This document shows, one piece after another, positions 7,839-17,237 of a DNA stretch of 38,605 nt; within the stretch, counting starts at the first letter, position 1; every line of letters starts with the position of its first letter. The stretch spans positions 33,667 to 72,271 of the forward strand of contig CAJUFB010000008.1 of assembly GCA_910585805.1 (NCBI GenBank). Direction: 5' to 3'. The stretch is from an uncultured Acetatifactor sp. Lineage in GTDB: Bacteria; Bacillota; Clostridia; Lachnospirales; Lachnospiraceae. Made by a program: the position numbers and the translations under genes. A model generated the notes under the pieces. The model saw only the letters and a list, made by a program, of their open reading frames with translations. It was not told the DNA's origin and ran no database searches.

Positions 7839-9221
7839 ATGGGATATTCAGTGGGCATTGTGGGAGGCGGCGCGGCCGGAATGATGGCGGCGATCACGGC
7901 AGCAAGATGTGGGGTTGAGGTGACGCTGCTGGAGGGAAATGACAGGCCGGGAAAAAAGATATTATCCACCGGAAACGGAAAGTGCAACCTGGGTAATGAA
8001 AAACTGGATACAAAAGAATATTATACCGAATATCCTGATCTTCTGGAAAAGTGTCTCGGTAAGTTTGGAACCGCAGACACCGTGGCTTTTTTTCAGGGGA
8101 TCGGACTGATGCTGAAGCGGAAGAACGGTTATCTCTATCCCATGTCGGGACAGGCATCTTCTGTGCTGGACGTGCTTCGGTATGAGCTGCGCAGGCAGAA
8201 GGTGCAGGTGATCACGGACTGTAAGATCGATGCCGTGGAGATGGCGGAAGGGACAGGCGGAAGAGGAGAGCAGAGCAGCGGAAAGAGTGCCTGGGAGAAG
8301 CAGGCGGCCGGAAACAGGAAAAAAACAGGAGCATGCCGGGAGGAAAAGAACGGCGGTATCCGGGAGCAGCGCGGCATAAAGCTGAAAGGCGGAGGAAAAA
8401 CATACCGCTTCGACCGTGTCATTCTTGCCTGCGGCGGACAGGCGGCACCGAAGACTGGGTCTGACGGCAGCGGATACCGGCTGGCGGAGCGGCTGGGGCA
8501 TAGCCTGGTTCCTGTGATGCCTGCGCTGGTGCAGCTGCGGTGCAGGGAGGATTTCTTTAAATCGGTGGCGGGAGTAAGAGCGGATGTGCTGCTGAGGGCG
8601 GCAGTCAGGGGAGCATCCGTACAGGAAAGGGGAGAGCTGCAGCTGACGGATCATGGCATCTCAGGGATCCCGGTTTTCCAGGTCAGCCGCGTGGTAAATT
8701 ACATATTGCGGAAAGAAAAAGAAGTGGAGATCTGCCTGGATTTTCTGCCGGATGTGACGGAAGAAGCTTTGCGTCGGCTTGCGGCGGATAGAGAGCCCCT
8801 GCAGAGAGGATGTACGGTGGAAGCGTTTTTCACAGGACTGCTGAATAAGAAGCTGATGCTGCTTTTTATCCGGCTGGCAGGTCTGAAAGCGGCAGAGGAT
8901 GCGGCGTCGGCAGATCCGAAAAAGATGTGTCTGGTTTACAGCCTGTGCAAATGCTTTACGGTTCACGTCACCGGCAGCAATTCTTATGACAACGCACAGG
9001 TATGCGCAGGAGGTGTTCCCCTGCATGAAGTGACGGAGTATCTGGAATCCAGGAAAGCGCCCGGGATTTATTTTGCAGGGGAGATACTGGATGTGGACGG
9101 CAGGTGCGGCGGCTATAATCTGCAGTGGGCATGGTGCAGCGGACATATCGCGGGCATGGCGGCAGCAGGGAATGCGAATACGCGGTCAGCCCCGCGCCAG
9201 ACTTTAAGTCCTTGTGGCTGA
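7839..9221 (+). CDS. HI0933-family FAD-dependent oxidoreductase (BaiN/YtfP-like)
   Basis: A flavoprotein of the HI0933/aminoacetone-oxidase-like family. The FAD-binding GGGAAG is at residues 9-14 in SVGIVGGGAAGMMAA, followed by the family motifs PGKKILSTGNGKCNL (about 39-53) and, near the C-terminus, DVDGRCGGYNLQWAW. The 460 residues are longer than the usual 400-420 because of a charged low-complexity insertion (about residues 137-175, rich in Gly, Lys, Glu, Arg). Some family members act on bile acids (BaiN), but the substrate cannot be told from sequence. A second, unrelated FAD enzyme follows. Confidence 0.85.
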   Translation: MGYSVGIVGGGAAGMMAAITAARCGVEVTLLEGNDRPGKKILSTGNGKCNLGNEKLDTKEYYTEYPDLLEKCLGKFGTADTVAFFQGIGLMLKRKNGYLYPMSGQASSVLDVLRYELRRQKVQVITDCKIDAVEMAEGTGGRGEQSSGKSAWEKQAAGNRKKTGACREEKNGGIREQRGIKLKGGGKTYRFDRVILACGGQAAPKTGSDGSGYRLAERLGHSLVPVMPALVQLRCREDFFKSVAGVRADVLLRAAVRGASVQERGELQLTDHGISGIPVFQVSRVVNYILRKEKEVEICLDFLPDVTEEALRRLAADREPLQRGCTVEAFFTGLLNKKLMLLFIRLAGLKAAEDAASADPKKMCLVYSLCKCFTVHVTGSNSYDNAQVCAGGVPLHEVTEYLESRKAPGIYFAGEILDVDGRCGGYNLQWAWCSGHIAGMAAAGNANTRSAPRQTLSPCG

Positions 9222-9344
9222 TCGTAAAACGGCATGTATTCGGACAGGACTGACAAGGGTCGCGCACAGGGAGCAGATGAAATCTCTGCGCCGGCATGGA
9301 GCGACCGCAGGGCCGGCACATGCAGAACTGGAAAAGGTAAATTT

Positions 9345-11096
9345 ATGCTCAGAGTAAATCAGGTAAAGGTAAATCCAGGTCACTCAGAGGCTGACCTGAA
9401 ACGAAGCGCGGCCAATATCCTTCGGATTCCGGAGGGGAACATTGGTTCGCTGAAAATAATACGGCAATCCATAGATGCCAGGAAGAAGCCCCGGATCAGC
9501 TACAGCTATTCCGTGGATGTAACCGTGAAAGAAGAAGAAAAGATTCTCCGCAGATTCAGAGGCAGGGAAAATCAGGTATGCAGGGCGGAGCAGAAGGAAT
9601 ATCATTTTCCGGAACCGGGTAAAAGCGTGCAGAAGAATCCCACCGTCATAGTGGGAACGGGACCGGCAGGCCTTTTCTGCGGCTATTTTCTTGCCCTGCA
9701 CGGATATAGCCCTGTCCTTCTGGAGCGGGGGAAATGCGTGGAGGAGCGCCGGAAGGATGTGGAAGCTTTCTGGGAGACGGGACAGCTGGACACGGATTCC
9801 AATGTGCAGTTCGGAGAGGGAGGCGCAGGCACCTTTTCCGACGGCAAACTGAATACTCTGGTCAGGGACAGGGACGGGCGAAACCGTATGGTGCTGGAGA
9901 CCTTTATGAAATTCGGGGCAAAGGAGCAGATCTGCTATGAGGCAAAACCACATATCGGCACGGATGTGCTTTGTGATGTGGTAAAGCGGATGCGGGATGA
10001 GATCCTCCGGCTGGGCGGCCAGGTGCGGTTCGGGAGTCAGGTGACGGAAATCGAATTGCGGCAGGGACATGTGGCGGGGGTTGTGGTCAATGGAAGCGAA
10101 CGGATCGCATGTGAGCAGCTGGTCCTGGCCATCGGACACAGCGCCAGGGATACCTTCGCCATGTTACATAGGAAGCAGGTTCCCATGGAGGCGAAGGCTT
10201 TTGCGGTGGGTCTGCGGGTGGAACATCCCCAGTCCATGATCAGTGAGCGCCAGTACGGCATGGAGGAGCCGGGAAGTCTGGGGGCAGCGCCTTACAAGGT
10301 AGCCGCAAAGGCGGCAAACGGACGGGGCGTTTATTCTTTTTGCATGTGTCCCGGGGGATATGTGGTAAACGCCTCTTCTGAAAGCGGCCATACTGCGGTA
10401 AACGGTATGAGCTACAGCGGACGGGACGGAAAAAATGCCAACAGCGCAATCATTGTGACGGTTACTCCGGAGGATTTCGGCGGGGAGGGTGGTCCCCTGG
10501 CCGGGATTGCCTTTCAAAGACAGCTGGAACGGCGTGCCTTTGAAATCGGCGGAGGAAAGATCCCGGTGCAGCGTTATGGAGATTTCAGGCGGCAGGTGTT
10601 GAAGCGCGGTCCGGACAGGGAGGATGCCATGGAGGAAAAAACGGTCCTGCTGAAAGCTGCCATGGAGGAAGAAAAGGTTTTGCCGAAGGATACCGCGGAA
10701 GAAGATCAGGTTCCGGGGAAGAACGACATGGCGGAACGCCTTTTCCAGCCGCAATGTAAAGGACAGTACAAATGGGCGGATGTATCAGGAATCCTTCCGT
10801 CGGAATGCAATGCCGCTATCGTGGAAGGAATGGAAGCCTTTGCCGCACAGATCAAAGGCTTTAATCGGTTGGATGCCTGCCTGTCAGGCGTGGAAAGCCG
10901 TACCTCTTCCCCGGTGAGGATCCTGCGGGATGAAAGTCTGCAGTCACAGGTGAGAGGGCTTTATCCCTGCGGGGAAGGCGCCGGATATGCGGGCGGGATC
11001 GTATCCGCAGCTATGGATGGGATCCGGGTGGCGGAACAGATCGCAGCGGAATTCGGAAATTTGCTTCACGATACCGGTAAAGTCGCCAGATACTGA
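9345..11096 (+). CDS. NAD(P)/FAD-dependent oxidoreductase, COG2509 type
   Basis: A predicted flavin dehydrogenase of about 583 residues. Residues 1-95 form the small N-terminal domain typical of this family (LRVNQVKVNPGHSEADLKRSA...), then the dinucleotide-binding fold begins VIVGTGPAGLFCG (101-113), with VQFGEGGAGTFSDGKLNT further on. The C-terminal FAD segment reads YPCGEGAGYAGGIVSAAMDGI. The frame is open from 9234, but ATG 9345 preceded by AAAAGG matches the family start. Between about residues 425 and 465 there is an Ala/Glu/Lys-rich insertion built of three 11-residue repeats (33-bp DNA repeats, 10626-10724) that is not part of the fold. Function unknown. Confidence 0.85.
   Translation: MLRVNQVKVNPGHSEADLKRSAANILRIPEGNIGSLKIIRQSIDARKKPRISYSYSVDVTVKEEEKILRRFRGRENQVCRAEQKEYHFPEPGKSVQKNPTVIVGTGPAGLFCGYFLALHGYSPVLLERGKCVEERRKDVEAFWETGQLDTDSNVQFGEGGAGTFSDGKLNTLVRDRDGRNRMVLETFMKFGAKEQICYEAKPHIGTDVLCDVVKRMRDEILRLGGQVRFGSQVTEIELRQGHVAGVVVNGSERIACEQLVLAIGHSARDTFAMLHRKQVPMEAKAFAVGLRVEHPQSMISERQYGMEEPGSLGAAPYKVAAKAANGRGVYSFCMCPGGYVVNASSESGHTAVNGMSYSGRDGKNANSAIIVTVTPEDFGGEGGPLAGIAFQRQLERRAFEIGGGKIPVQRYGDFRRQVLKRGPDREDAMEEKTVLLKAAMEEEKVLPKDTAEEDQVPGKNDMAERLFQPQCKGQYKWADVSGILPSECNAAIVEGMEAFAAQIKGFNRLDACLSGVESRTSSPVRILRDESLQSQVRGLYPCGEGAGYAGGIVSAAMDGIRVAEQIAAEFGNLLHDTGKVARY
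10626..10724 (+). repeat. Three 33-bp coding tandem repeats
   Basis: Units 10626-10658, 10659-10691 and 10692-10724, with a partial fourth, encode AMEEKTVLLKA, AMEEEKVLPKD and TAEEDQVPGKN inside the COG2509-type oxidoreductase. The first two are clearly similar and the third has diverged. They form a charged insertion in an otherwise conserved enzyme. Confidence 0.7.
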
Positions 11097-11151
11097 AACG
11101 TATATGAAAGCAAACCGGGACACACAGAAGGGAAACCCGGCATAAGAAAGA

Positions 11152-12039
11152 ATGGAAAGGCGCAGAATAATGATGTTTATAAAAAGAATGGACAGGCACA
11201 CAGAAGAGACGGAAGAGGTGCTGAAAAGGCACTGTGTCAGGAATGAGGACGGCACCGATCTGGAGTATCTGACATTTCCGCTGCTGGAGAAAACGGAAGC
11301 GGTCAGGCATTTGTTCAGCACGCGTATCGGCGGTGTCAGCGAAGGCGAGTATGCTTCCATGAATTTCAGCATTGCCAGGGGCGACAGGGAAGAAGCCGTG
11401 CTGGAGAACTATAAAAGGATTGCGGGCATTCTGGGCTGTGACATAAACGATATGGTGGCTTCTCATCAGACACATACTACCAATATCCGCAGAGTAACCG
11501 GAGCAGACAGGGGAAAAGGGATTTCCCGGGAGAGAGACTATGAAAATGTGGACGGTCTGATGACGGATGAACCGGGGATCGTGCTTGTGACATACTATGC
11601 GGACTGCGTGCCGCTGTATTTTGTTGATCCGGTGCACAGGGCCATCGGGCTGGCGCATTCCGGCTGGCGGGGCACAGCGGACAGAATGGGAGAATGTATG
11701 GTCCGGGCCATGCAGGATGCCTTCGGAAGCCGCCCGGAGGAGCTGTATGCCGCCATCGGCCCGTCTATCTGCAGGGATTGTTATGAGGTCAGCGAGGACG
11801 TGGCGCTGCGGTTTGCGGATATGGGAGAGGCAGTGGTCCTGCCCGGAAAAGCCCCGGGGAAGTACCAGCTGGATCTGTGGCTTGCAAATGAGAGGATACT
11901 GGAACAGGCAGGCATCCCCGGAAAGCAGATCGCCGTTACGGATCTGTGTACCTGCCATAACAGCGAATTCCTTTTTTCACACAGGGCAAGCGGAGGGAAG
12001 AGGGGGAATTTGGGGGCGTTTCTGATGCTGAAGCCTTAG
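11152..12039 (+). CDS. pgeF: Peptidoglycan editing factor PgeF (polyphenol oxidase family, DUF152)
   Basis: A member of the YfiH/YlmD multicopper-like family. In Escherichia coli the homologue hydrolyses misincorporated L-Ser from muropeptide precursors; purine nucleoside and laccase activities are also reported for relatives. Family signatures are present: HLFSTRIGGVSEG..ASMNF (53-72), MVASHQTHT (101-109), TYYADCVPLYFVDP (147-160) and GLAHSGWRGTA (166-176), giving the metal-ligand set H105, C152 and H169. Start candidates are ATG 11152 and ATG 11170; a GGAAAGG at 11154-11160 suits the latter. It lies between the oxidoreductases and the two-component system. Confidence 0.9.
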   Translation: MERRRIMMFIKRMDRHTEETEEVLKRHCVRNEDGTDLEYLTFPLLEKTEAVRHLFSTRIGGVSEGEYASMNFSIARGDREEAVLENYKRIAGILGCDINDMVASHQTHTTNIRRVTGADRGKGISRERDYENVDGLMTDEPGIVLVTYYADCVPLYFVDPVHRAIGLAHSGWRGTADRMGECMVRAMQDAFGSRPEELYAAIGPSICRDCYEVSEDVALRFADMGEAVVLPGKAPGKYQLDLWLANERILEQAGIPGKQIAVTDLCTCHNSEFLFSHRASGGKRGNLGAFLMLKP

Positions 12040-12137
12040 AGGGTCATGATTATCGGCTTTGCGTATATTCTTAATCTGTTGGACGGCGATAAATTAACGG
12101 GAAAACATAAAACGATCTGTATGAATGGAGCGGAAGA

Positions 12138-12830
12138 ATGGCAAATATACTTGTTTGTGATGATGACAGAGAAATAGTAGATGCGATTGAGATATACCTG
12201 AAACAGGACGGCTATCACATTTTTAAGGCCTATGACGGAGAACAGGCCATGGAGATCATGAAGAAGGAAGAGATCCACCTTCTGATCATGGACATCATGA
12301 TGCCCAGACTGGACGGTATCCGGGCAACGCTGAAGATCAGGGAGTACAGCGGTATCCCCATTATCATGCTGTCTGCAAAATCGGAGGATACGGATAAGAT
12401 CCTGGGGCTGAATATCGGTGCGGACGATTATATTACCAAGCCTTTCAATCCCCTGGAGCTTGTGGCAAGAGTGAAATCCAATCTCCGGCGCTATACCTCT
12501 CTGGGGAGTCTGAATTCGGAGAGCAAGGCGGTCTACCAGACCGGCGGGCTTGCCATCAATGACGATACCAAGCAGGTCACTGTGGACGGGGAGCCGGTGA
12601 AGATGACTCCCATTGAGTACAATATCCTTCTGCTGCTGATGAAAAACCAGGGCAGGGTATTCTCCATTGACCAGATCTACGAAAGCATCTGGAATGAAGA
12701 CGCCATCGGCGCGGACAATACGGTTGCGGTGCATATCCGCCATATCCGCGAGAAGATAGAGATCAATCCCAGGGAACCCAGATACCTGAAAGTCGTCTGG
12801 GGCGTAGGCTACAAGATTGACAGACAGTAG
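12138..12830 (+). CDS. OmpR/PhoB-family response regulator
   Basis: A 230-residue two-component transcription regulator. Receiver domain, residues 1-120: acidic pocket D8-D10, phosphoacceptor D52 in LLIMDIMMPRLDG, conserved S79 and K101 in ITKPFNP. A winged-helix DNA-binding domain follows (about 130-230), ending RHIREKIEINPREPRYLKVVWGVGYKI. Its partner kinase begins 54 bases downstream, separated by a small tandem repeat. It controls unknown targets. Confidence 0.95.
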   Translation: MANILVCDDDREIVDAIEIYLKQDGYHIFKAYDGEQAMEIMKKEEIHLLIMDIMMPRLDGIRATLKIREYSGIPIIMLSAKSEDTDKILGLNIGADDYITKPFNPLELVARVKSNLRRYTSLGSLNSESKAVYQTGGLAINDDTKQVTVDGEPVKMTPIEYNILLLLMKNQGRVFSIDQIYESIWNEDAIGADNTVAVHIRHIREKIEINPREPRYLKVVWGVGYKIDRQ

Positions 12831-12835
12831 GAGGG

Positions 12836-12884
12836 GCATTCCAAACGGAAGAAGGGTATTCCAAATGGAAGAAGGGTATTCCAT
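12836..12884 (+). repeat. Three tandem ~20-bp repeats with TTCC(N4)GGAA cores
   Basis: The response regulator-kinase gap consists almost entirely of three successive copies of a unit reading GGTATTCCAAATGGAAGAAG (the first with two changes, the last cut at the kinase start). Each full copy contains the palindrome TTCC-N4-GGAA. The kinase start codon is in the last copy. Similar units occur in khpA (38131-38158). Confidence 0.8.
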
Positions 12885-15662
12885 ATGAAAAAGTCAACGT
12901 TCAAAAGGCTGTGCCTTGGATTGATACAGCATGTGCTTGTGGTAGGGATACTGCTGGCTGCGGCCGGTCTGCTTCTGAATTCCCATGTGGTGGTAAACTC
13001 CATAGACGGCGAGCGGGTATACAAAATTTTCCCGGCAGACATGGGGGTGGCGTTTGAGGATTCCGAAATATACCATGACCTGTTCCGAAGCGCAGTCTCC
13101 GACATTACCCGGCTGGTGGTGATCAAGAAGCAGCTGGAGACGGACGGCATCTTTGATCCTTCCAAGGAGATCGATATCACAGTCTCCGCCAGGGAGATCG
13201 GAGTGGATCAGGGCTGCGAGATCACTGCGGTCTATGAGCTGGACAACCTGATCAAATGGGGAAAATACGGAGTGGAATACACCAACCGTTTCCTGAGTAT
13301 GTCGGATTTTGTAAATTATTTCGGCAACTGCATCTATCCGGAAAATTTCAGGCTGGATGAATATGGTCAGCTGTGTTTTGATGCCTTTTACCGGGTGGAT
13401 GACGGCACCGATGCGGGCAGCGGGACCGGACATTCTAAGGAACCGGATCCTTCCCGGGAAGCGGATAATGCGGAAGCCGAAAATCATGCGGAAGGCGCGA
13501 AAGCGTCGGAATCTCCGTCCGGAAAATCAGAGGAAGAAATCGCCATGCTCTCGGAAAAGCTGGAGGCCTGTACCCAGGACCAGTTGGAAGACCTGGTATT
13601 CTCCTACATTATAGCCAGACAGCTGAAGGACATTGATGTGTCCAGGGAAGACGACGGAAGCCTGGTCATCTATGTTCCCATGCTGAACTGCCGCTACGAC
13701 ATGGTTAACGGGGAAAAGCAGCTGACAGCCTGCGCGGACAACTGGGTGGATTATATGCTGCTGCAGGAAAATACGGCAGCTGTCATTCAGGATATTACTT
13801 CTAACTATCAGCGCTACCAGCTCTGTAATGACGCCTACAAAGAGGAAAATACCAATGTAAGATATATGGTGCGCACCATGACGGACGACGGTATGCTCAC
13901 CTACACAAACAGGAAAGAGCTGGAAAAGGCAGGGGACGATTACGTCACCGAGACCTTTAATGAATACAGATGGTATCTGATCTACTATCCGGACAGTCTT
14001 GTGTTTATGGGGAATACCATATTGAGCGAGGAGGAGATTGACGGCTATATCAGCGATTATGGCTATGCCTACCCGGATACTACCCATATCTGGATGGGAA
14101 TTGATTCCAATTATGCCATCAAGGGAGATGCGTTTCAGGCTGCCAATGAGATTTATCAGAAGATTGTGCCCAATATGAACCGGATTTTGGGATGTATGTT
14201 TTTTCTGGCGGCTGTCTGGATGGGGATCGGTATCTATCTGACCGTTACAGCAGGCGTGGCTGTGGGTGAAAAAGGGGAGCAGGTTCTCTATCTCAAACGT
14301 TTTGATCGTGTCTGGACGGAGGTCGTGATCCTGCTTACCGCCATGTTGGTCTGGGGAGGCGTGTACGGGTATCAGGTTCTCAGGGAAATTGTGGAAGCTG
14401 CTGGGACTGCGTCTGAGTTTTTTGGGATTCAGCTTACAAAGCTGTATGAATATGGTCTGTTTGGGATTTATGGTCTGTATGTCAGTATAGGGTTTCAGAT
14501 GATCTGGTACAGTCTGGCCAGGCGCGCCAGAGCGGGTAATCTGTGGCGGGACAGTTTTCTCTTTCATTTATGCAGAGGGCTTGACAATGCAGTCAAATTC
14601 GTTTTCCTCCATAAAAATTCCGTTGTCAGTGTACTGTTGCCTTATAATGCATTTCTCTTCTCCAATCTGGCAGGGATCGTAGCCGTGTATGTCCTGCGGG
14701 AGGAGCGGCTTCCCATGTTCCTGATCCTGACCGTTCTGATCGTCATGGACAGTTTTACGGGGATTTTCCTTTTCAGGAGCAATGCGGAGCAGGTTGTGAT
14801 AGAGGAGGGGATCCGGAAGATACGGGACGGCGAGGTTGAATTCAAGCTGGATACGGAGTCGCTTCACGGTTCCAGCAGGGAGATTGCGGATGCGGTGAAC
14901 AACATCGGTGAGGGGATCAAAAAGGCAGTGAGCACCAGCCTGAAAGATGAGCAGATGAAAACAGATCTTATCACGAATGTGTCCCACGATATCAAGACGC
15001 CCCTTACATCTATCATCAATTATGTGGATCTGCTGAAACGTCTGCATATAGAGGAAGAGCCTGCGAAAGGATACATCGAGATCCTGGATGGAAAGACACA
15101 GCGTCTGAAACAGCTGACGGACGACCTGGTGGAGGCTTCCAAGATTTCATCGGGCAACATCGAACTGGAGCGGGAGAAACTGAATCTGACGGAGCTTCTC
15201 AACCAGGGAATCGGAGAATTTTCCGAGAGAATGGAGGAAAGCAGGCTGCATGTCGTATTTGAAAAGATGGATACGCCGGCTTATATTTATGCGGACAGCC
15301 GCAGAATGTGGCGGGTGGTGGAAAATTTATTTAACAATGTCTGTAAATACGCGTTGGAAGGTACGCGCATCTATATCGATATGGTCAGGCAGGAAGGCAG
15401 GATAACGGTGTCGGTGAAAAATATTTCCAGACAGCAGATGAATATCCGCTCCGAAGAGCTGACAGAGCGTTTTATCAGAGGGGATTCCTCCAGAACGACA
15501 GAGGGGAGCGGTCTGGGATTGTATATTGCCAGGAGCCTGGTGCAGGTTCAGGGAGGGAATTTTGAGATCTTCCTGGACGGAGATCTGTTTAAAACCGTTT
15601 TTTCCTTTTCGGAATATGAAACGAAGGAAAATAGGGCGCCGGAAGAACGGGGAGAGACGTAA
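12885..15662 (+). CDS. Large multi-membrane sensor histidine kinase
   Basis: A 925-residue kinase, partner of the preceding response regulator. A first membrane helix at about 10-32 is followed by an extracytoplasmic region of about 400 residues with an acidic low-complexity stretch (roughly 178-220). Five further hydrophobic segments lie near 432-456, 480-499, 518-543, 581-605 and 608-630. A HAMP-like linker leads to the dimerisation/phosphoacceptor domain with SHDIKTPLTS (H701), then the ATPase domain with the N-box ENLFNNVCKYA (about 812-822) and GSGLGLYIA (about 873-881). All catalytic motifs look intact. The cluster of extra membrane helices between sensor domain and HAMP is unusual. The signal is unknown. 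Confidence 0.92.
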   Translation: MKKSTFKRLCLGLIQHVLVVGILLAAAGLLLNSHVVVNSIDGERVYKIFPADMGVAFEDSEIYHDLFRSAVSDITRLVVIKKQLETDGIFDPSKEIDITVSAREIGVDQGCEITAVYELDNLIKWGKYGVEYTNRFLSMSDFVNYFGNCIYPENFRLDEYGQLCFDAFYRVDDGTDAGSGTGHSKEPDPSREADNAEAENHAEGAKASESPSGKSEEEIAMLSEKLEACTQDQLEDLVFSYIIARQLKDIDVSREDDGSLVIYVPMLNCRYDMVNGEKQLTACADNWVDYMLLQENTAAVIQDITSNYQRYQLCNDAYKEENTNVRYMVRTMTDDGMLTYTNRKELEKAGDDYVTETFNEYRWYLIYYPDSLVFMGNTILSEEEIDGYISDYGYAYPDTTHIWMGIDSNYAIKGDAFQAANEIYQKIVPNMNRILGCMFFLAAVWMGIGIYLTVTAGVAVGEKGEQVLYLKRFDRVWTEVVILLTAMLVWGGVYGYQVLREIVEAAGTASEFFGIQLTKLYEYGLFGIYGLYVSIGFQMIWYSLARRARAGNLWRDSFLFHLCRGLDNAVKFVFLHKNSVVSVLLPYNAFLFSNLAGIVAVYVLREERLPMFLILTVLIVMDSFTGIFLFRSNAEQVVIEEGIRKIRDGEVEFKLDTESLHGSSREIADAVNNIGEGIKKAVSTSLKDEQMKTDLITNVSHDIKTPLTSIINYVDLLKRLHIEEEPAKGYIEILDGKTQRLKQLTDDLVEASKISSGNIELEREKLNLTELLNQGIGEFSERMEESRLHVVFEKMDTPAYIYADSRRMWRVVENLFNNVCKYALEGTRIYIDMVRQEGRITVSVKNISRQQMNIRSEELTERFIRGDSSRTTEGSGLGLYIARSLVQVQGGNFEIFLDGDLFKTVFSFSEYETKENRAPEERGET

Positions 15663-15738
15663 CGTCCTTCCGGCATCGGGCGGCATAGGGGTTGCCCGGT
15701 TTTACAAAGGCATCAGTTATGTGAGGAAAGGAAAAAGG

Positions 15739-17091
15739 ATGGAATTACAGAAAAAAGTGCACGTTATAAAGAAAGTGGTTCCCGGGAGTATAGCGGAGGA
15801 ACTGGAGATAGAAGCGGGAGACAGGCTGCTCTCCATTGACGGCGCGGAGATTGAGGATATATTTGACTACCAGTTCCTGATACAGGATTCCTATATAGAG
15901 ATTCTGGTGGAAAAGCCTGACGGGGAGCAGTGGCTTCTGGAGGTGGAGAAGGATTTTGACGAGGATCCTGGCATTGAATTCGAAAACGGGCTGATGGATG
16001 AGTATCGCAGCTGCAGGAACAAATGTATCTTCTGCTTTATCGACCAGATGCCCCCGGGGATGCGGGAAACGCTGTATTTCAAGGATGATGATTCCAGGCT
16101 TTCCTTCCTGCAGGGGAATTATGTGACCCTGACGAATATGTCGGATCATGATATTGACAGGATCTGCCGCTATCACCTTTCCCCTATCAATATCTCTATT
16201 CAGACCATGAATCCGGGGCTGCGCTGCAAGATGCTGAACAATCGGTTTGCGGGGGAGGCCCTGAAAAAGGTGGATGTGCTGTATGAGGCCGGGATTCGTA
16301 TGAACGGCCAGATCGTGCTGTGTAAGGGGATAAACGACGGGGCGGAGCTGGAGTACAGCATCCGGCAGCTGATGAAATACATGCCGGTTCTGGAAAGCGT
16401 CTCCGTGGTTCCGGTGGGGCTGACCAGGTTCCGGGAGGGCCTGTATCCGCTGGAGCCTTTTGACAGGGCAGATGCCATTGACGTGATTGATATGATAGAA
16501 AAGTATCAGCAGGAATGCTATGGGAAATCCGGCCTTCATTTTATCCATGCCAGCGACGAGTGGTATATGCTGGCAGACAGGGAGATGCCGGAGGAAGCGC
16601 GCTACGACGGATATCTCCAGCTGGAAAATGGTGTGGGGATGCTGCGGCTTCTGCTCAATGAGTTCGAGGAAAGCATGGAGCTGAGACAGAAGGCGGATTT
16701 GCGGGACGGAGCAGGCATGCAGGATATTTCTTACAGGGAGGAGATTTCCATTGCCACGGGGAAGCTGCCTTTTCCGTATATACGTAGAATGACGGAGAGA
16801 ATCATGGAGAGATATCCGGGCCTGAAGATTCATGTACATCCCATTACGAATTATTTTTTCGGGGAACAGATCACGGTATCCGGCCTGATCACGGGACAGG
16901 ACCTGCTGGCGCAGCTTAAGGGGAAGCCCCTGGGCGGCCGCCTGCTCCTGCCGGAAAACATGCTTCGCAGCGGAGAGGATGTCTTTTTGGACGATATGCG
17001 GGTGGGAGAATTGGAAAAGGCTTTACAAGTGCCAATTAATATTGTAAAATCAAGCGGAAACGATTTTGTAAAGACCATACTCGGAGAGTAA
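15739..17091 (+). CDS. DUF512 protein: PDZ domain plus radical-SAM-like Cys motif
   Basis: A 450-residue protein of the conserved DUF512 family found in Clostridia and Cyanobacteria, function unproven. Residues 1-70 form a PDZ-like domain (VVPGSIAEELEIEAGDRLLSIDG). Then comes YRSCRNKCIFCFIDQMPPGMR with C92-x3-C96-x2-C99, the spacing of a radical-SAM [4Fe-4S] cluster, and a TIM-barrel-like stretch through about residue 310. The DUF512 C-terminal part ends at 450. The frame is open from 15526, overlapping the kinase, but ATG 15739 with an AGGAAAGGAAAAAGG purine run upstream fits the family start. Its TAA stop is formed by the first bases of a MITE-like element. Confidence 0.9.
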   Translation: MELQKKVHVIKKVVPGSIAEELEIEAGDRLLSIDGAEIEDIFDYQFLIQDSYIEILVEKPDGEQWLLEVEKDFDEDPGIEFENGLMDEYRSCRNKCIFCFIDQMPPGMRETLYFKDDDSRLSFLQGNYVTLTNMSDHDIDRICRYHLSPINISIQTMNPGLRCKMLNNRFAGEALKKVDVLYEAGIRMNGQIVLCKGINDGAELEYSIRQLMKYMPVLESVSVVPVGLTRFREGLYPLEPFDRADAIDVIDMIEKYQQECYGKSGLHFIHASDEWYMLADREMPEEARYDGYLQLENGVGMLRLLLNEFEESMELRQKADLRDGAGMQDISYREEISIATGKLPFPYIRRMTERIMERYPGLKIHVHPITNYFFGEQITVSGLITGQDLLAQLKGKPLGGRLLLPENMLRSGEDVFLDDMRVGELEKALQVPINIVKSSGNDFVKTILGE

Positions 17092-17203
17092 GGAAGTGTC
17101 TGTAAATAAGCGCAGCAAGTTCAAGGCGGGTGTTATTGTATTTCTCGGTTTTTGTCCAGTTGAGGCGGTTATTTCCCGACAATTCCAAAGAGACATTTCC
17201 TTA
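17089..17203. mobile_element. 115-bp MITE-like element with 13-bp terminal inverted repeats
   Basis: Ends TAAGGAAGTGTCT (17089-17101) and AGACATTTCCTTA (17191-17203) are inverted repeats matching at 12 of 13 bases. Trimmed by two bases, the ends are flanked by TA on both sides, as for TA-targeting IS630/mariner-type elements. It encodes nothing convincing and starts exactly at the stop codon of the DUF512 gene. Related solo ends occur just after der (18711-18720, 18734-18746). Identity as a MITE is inference. Confidence 0.6.
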
Positions 17204-17237
17204 ATGCCGTCAGTTATATATGCCTGTCCAGGACAGA

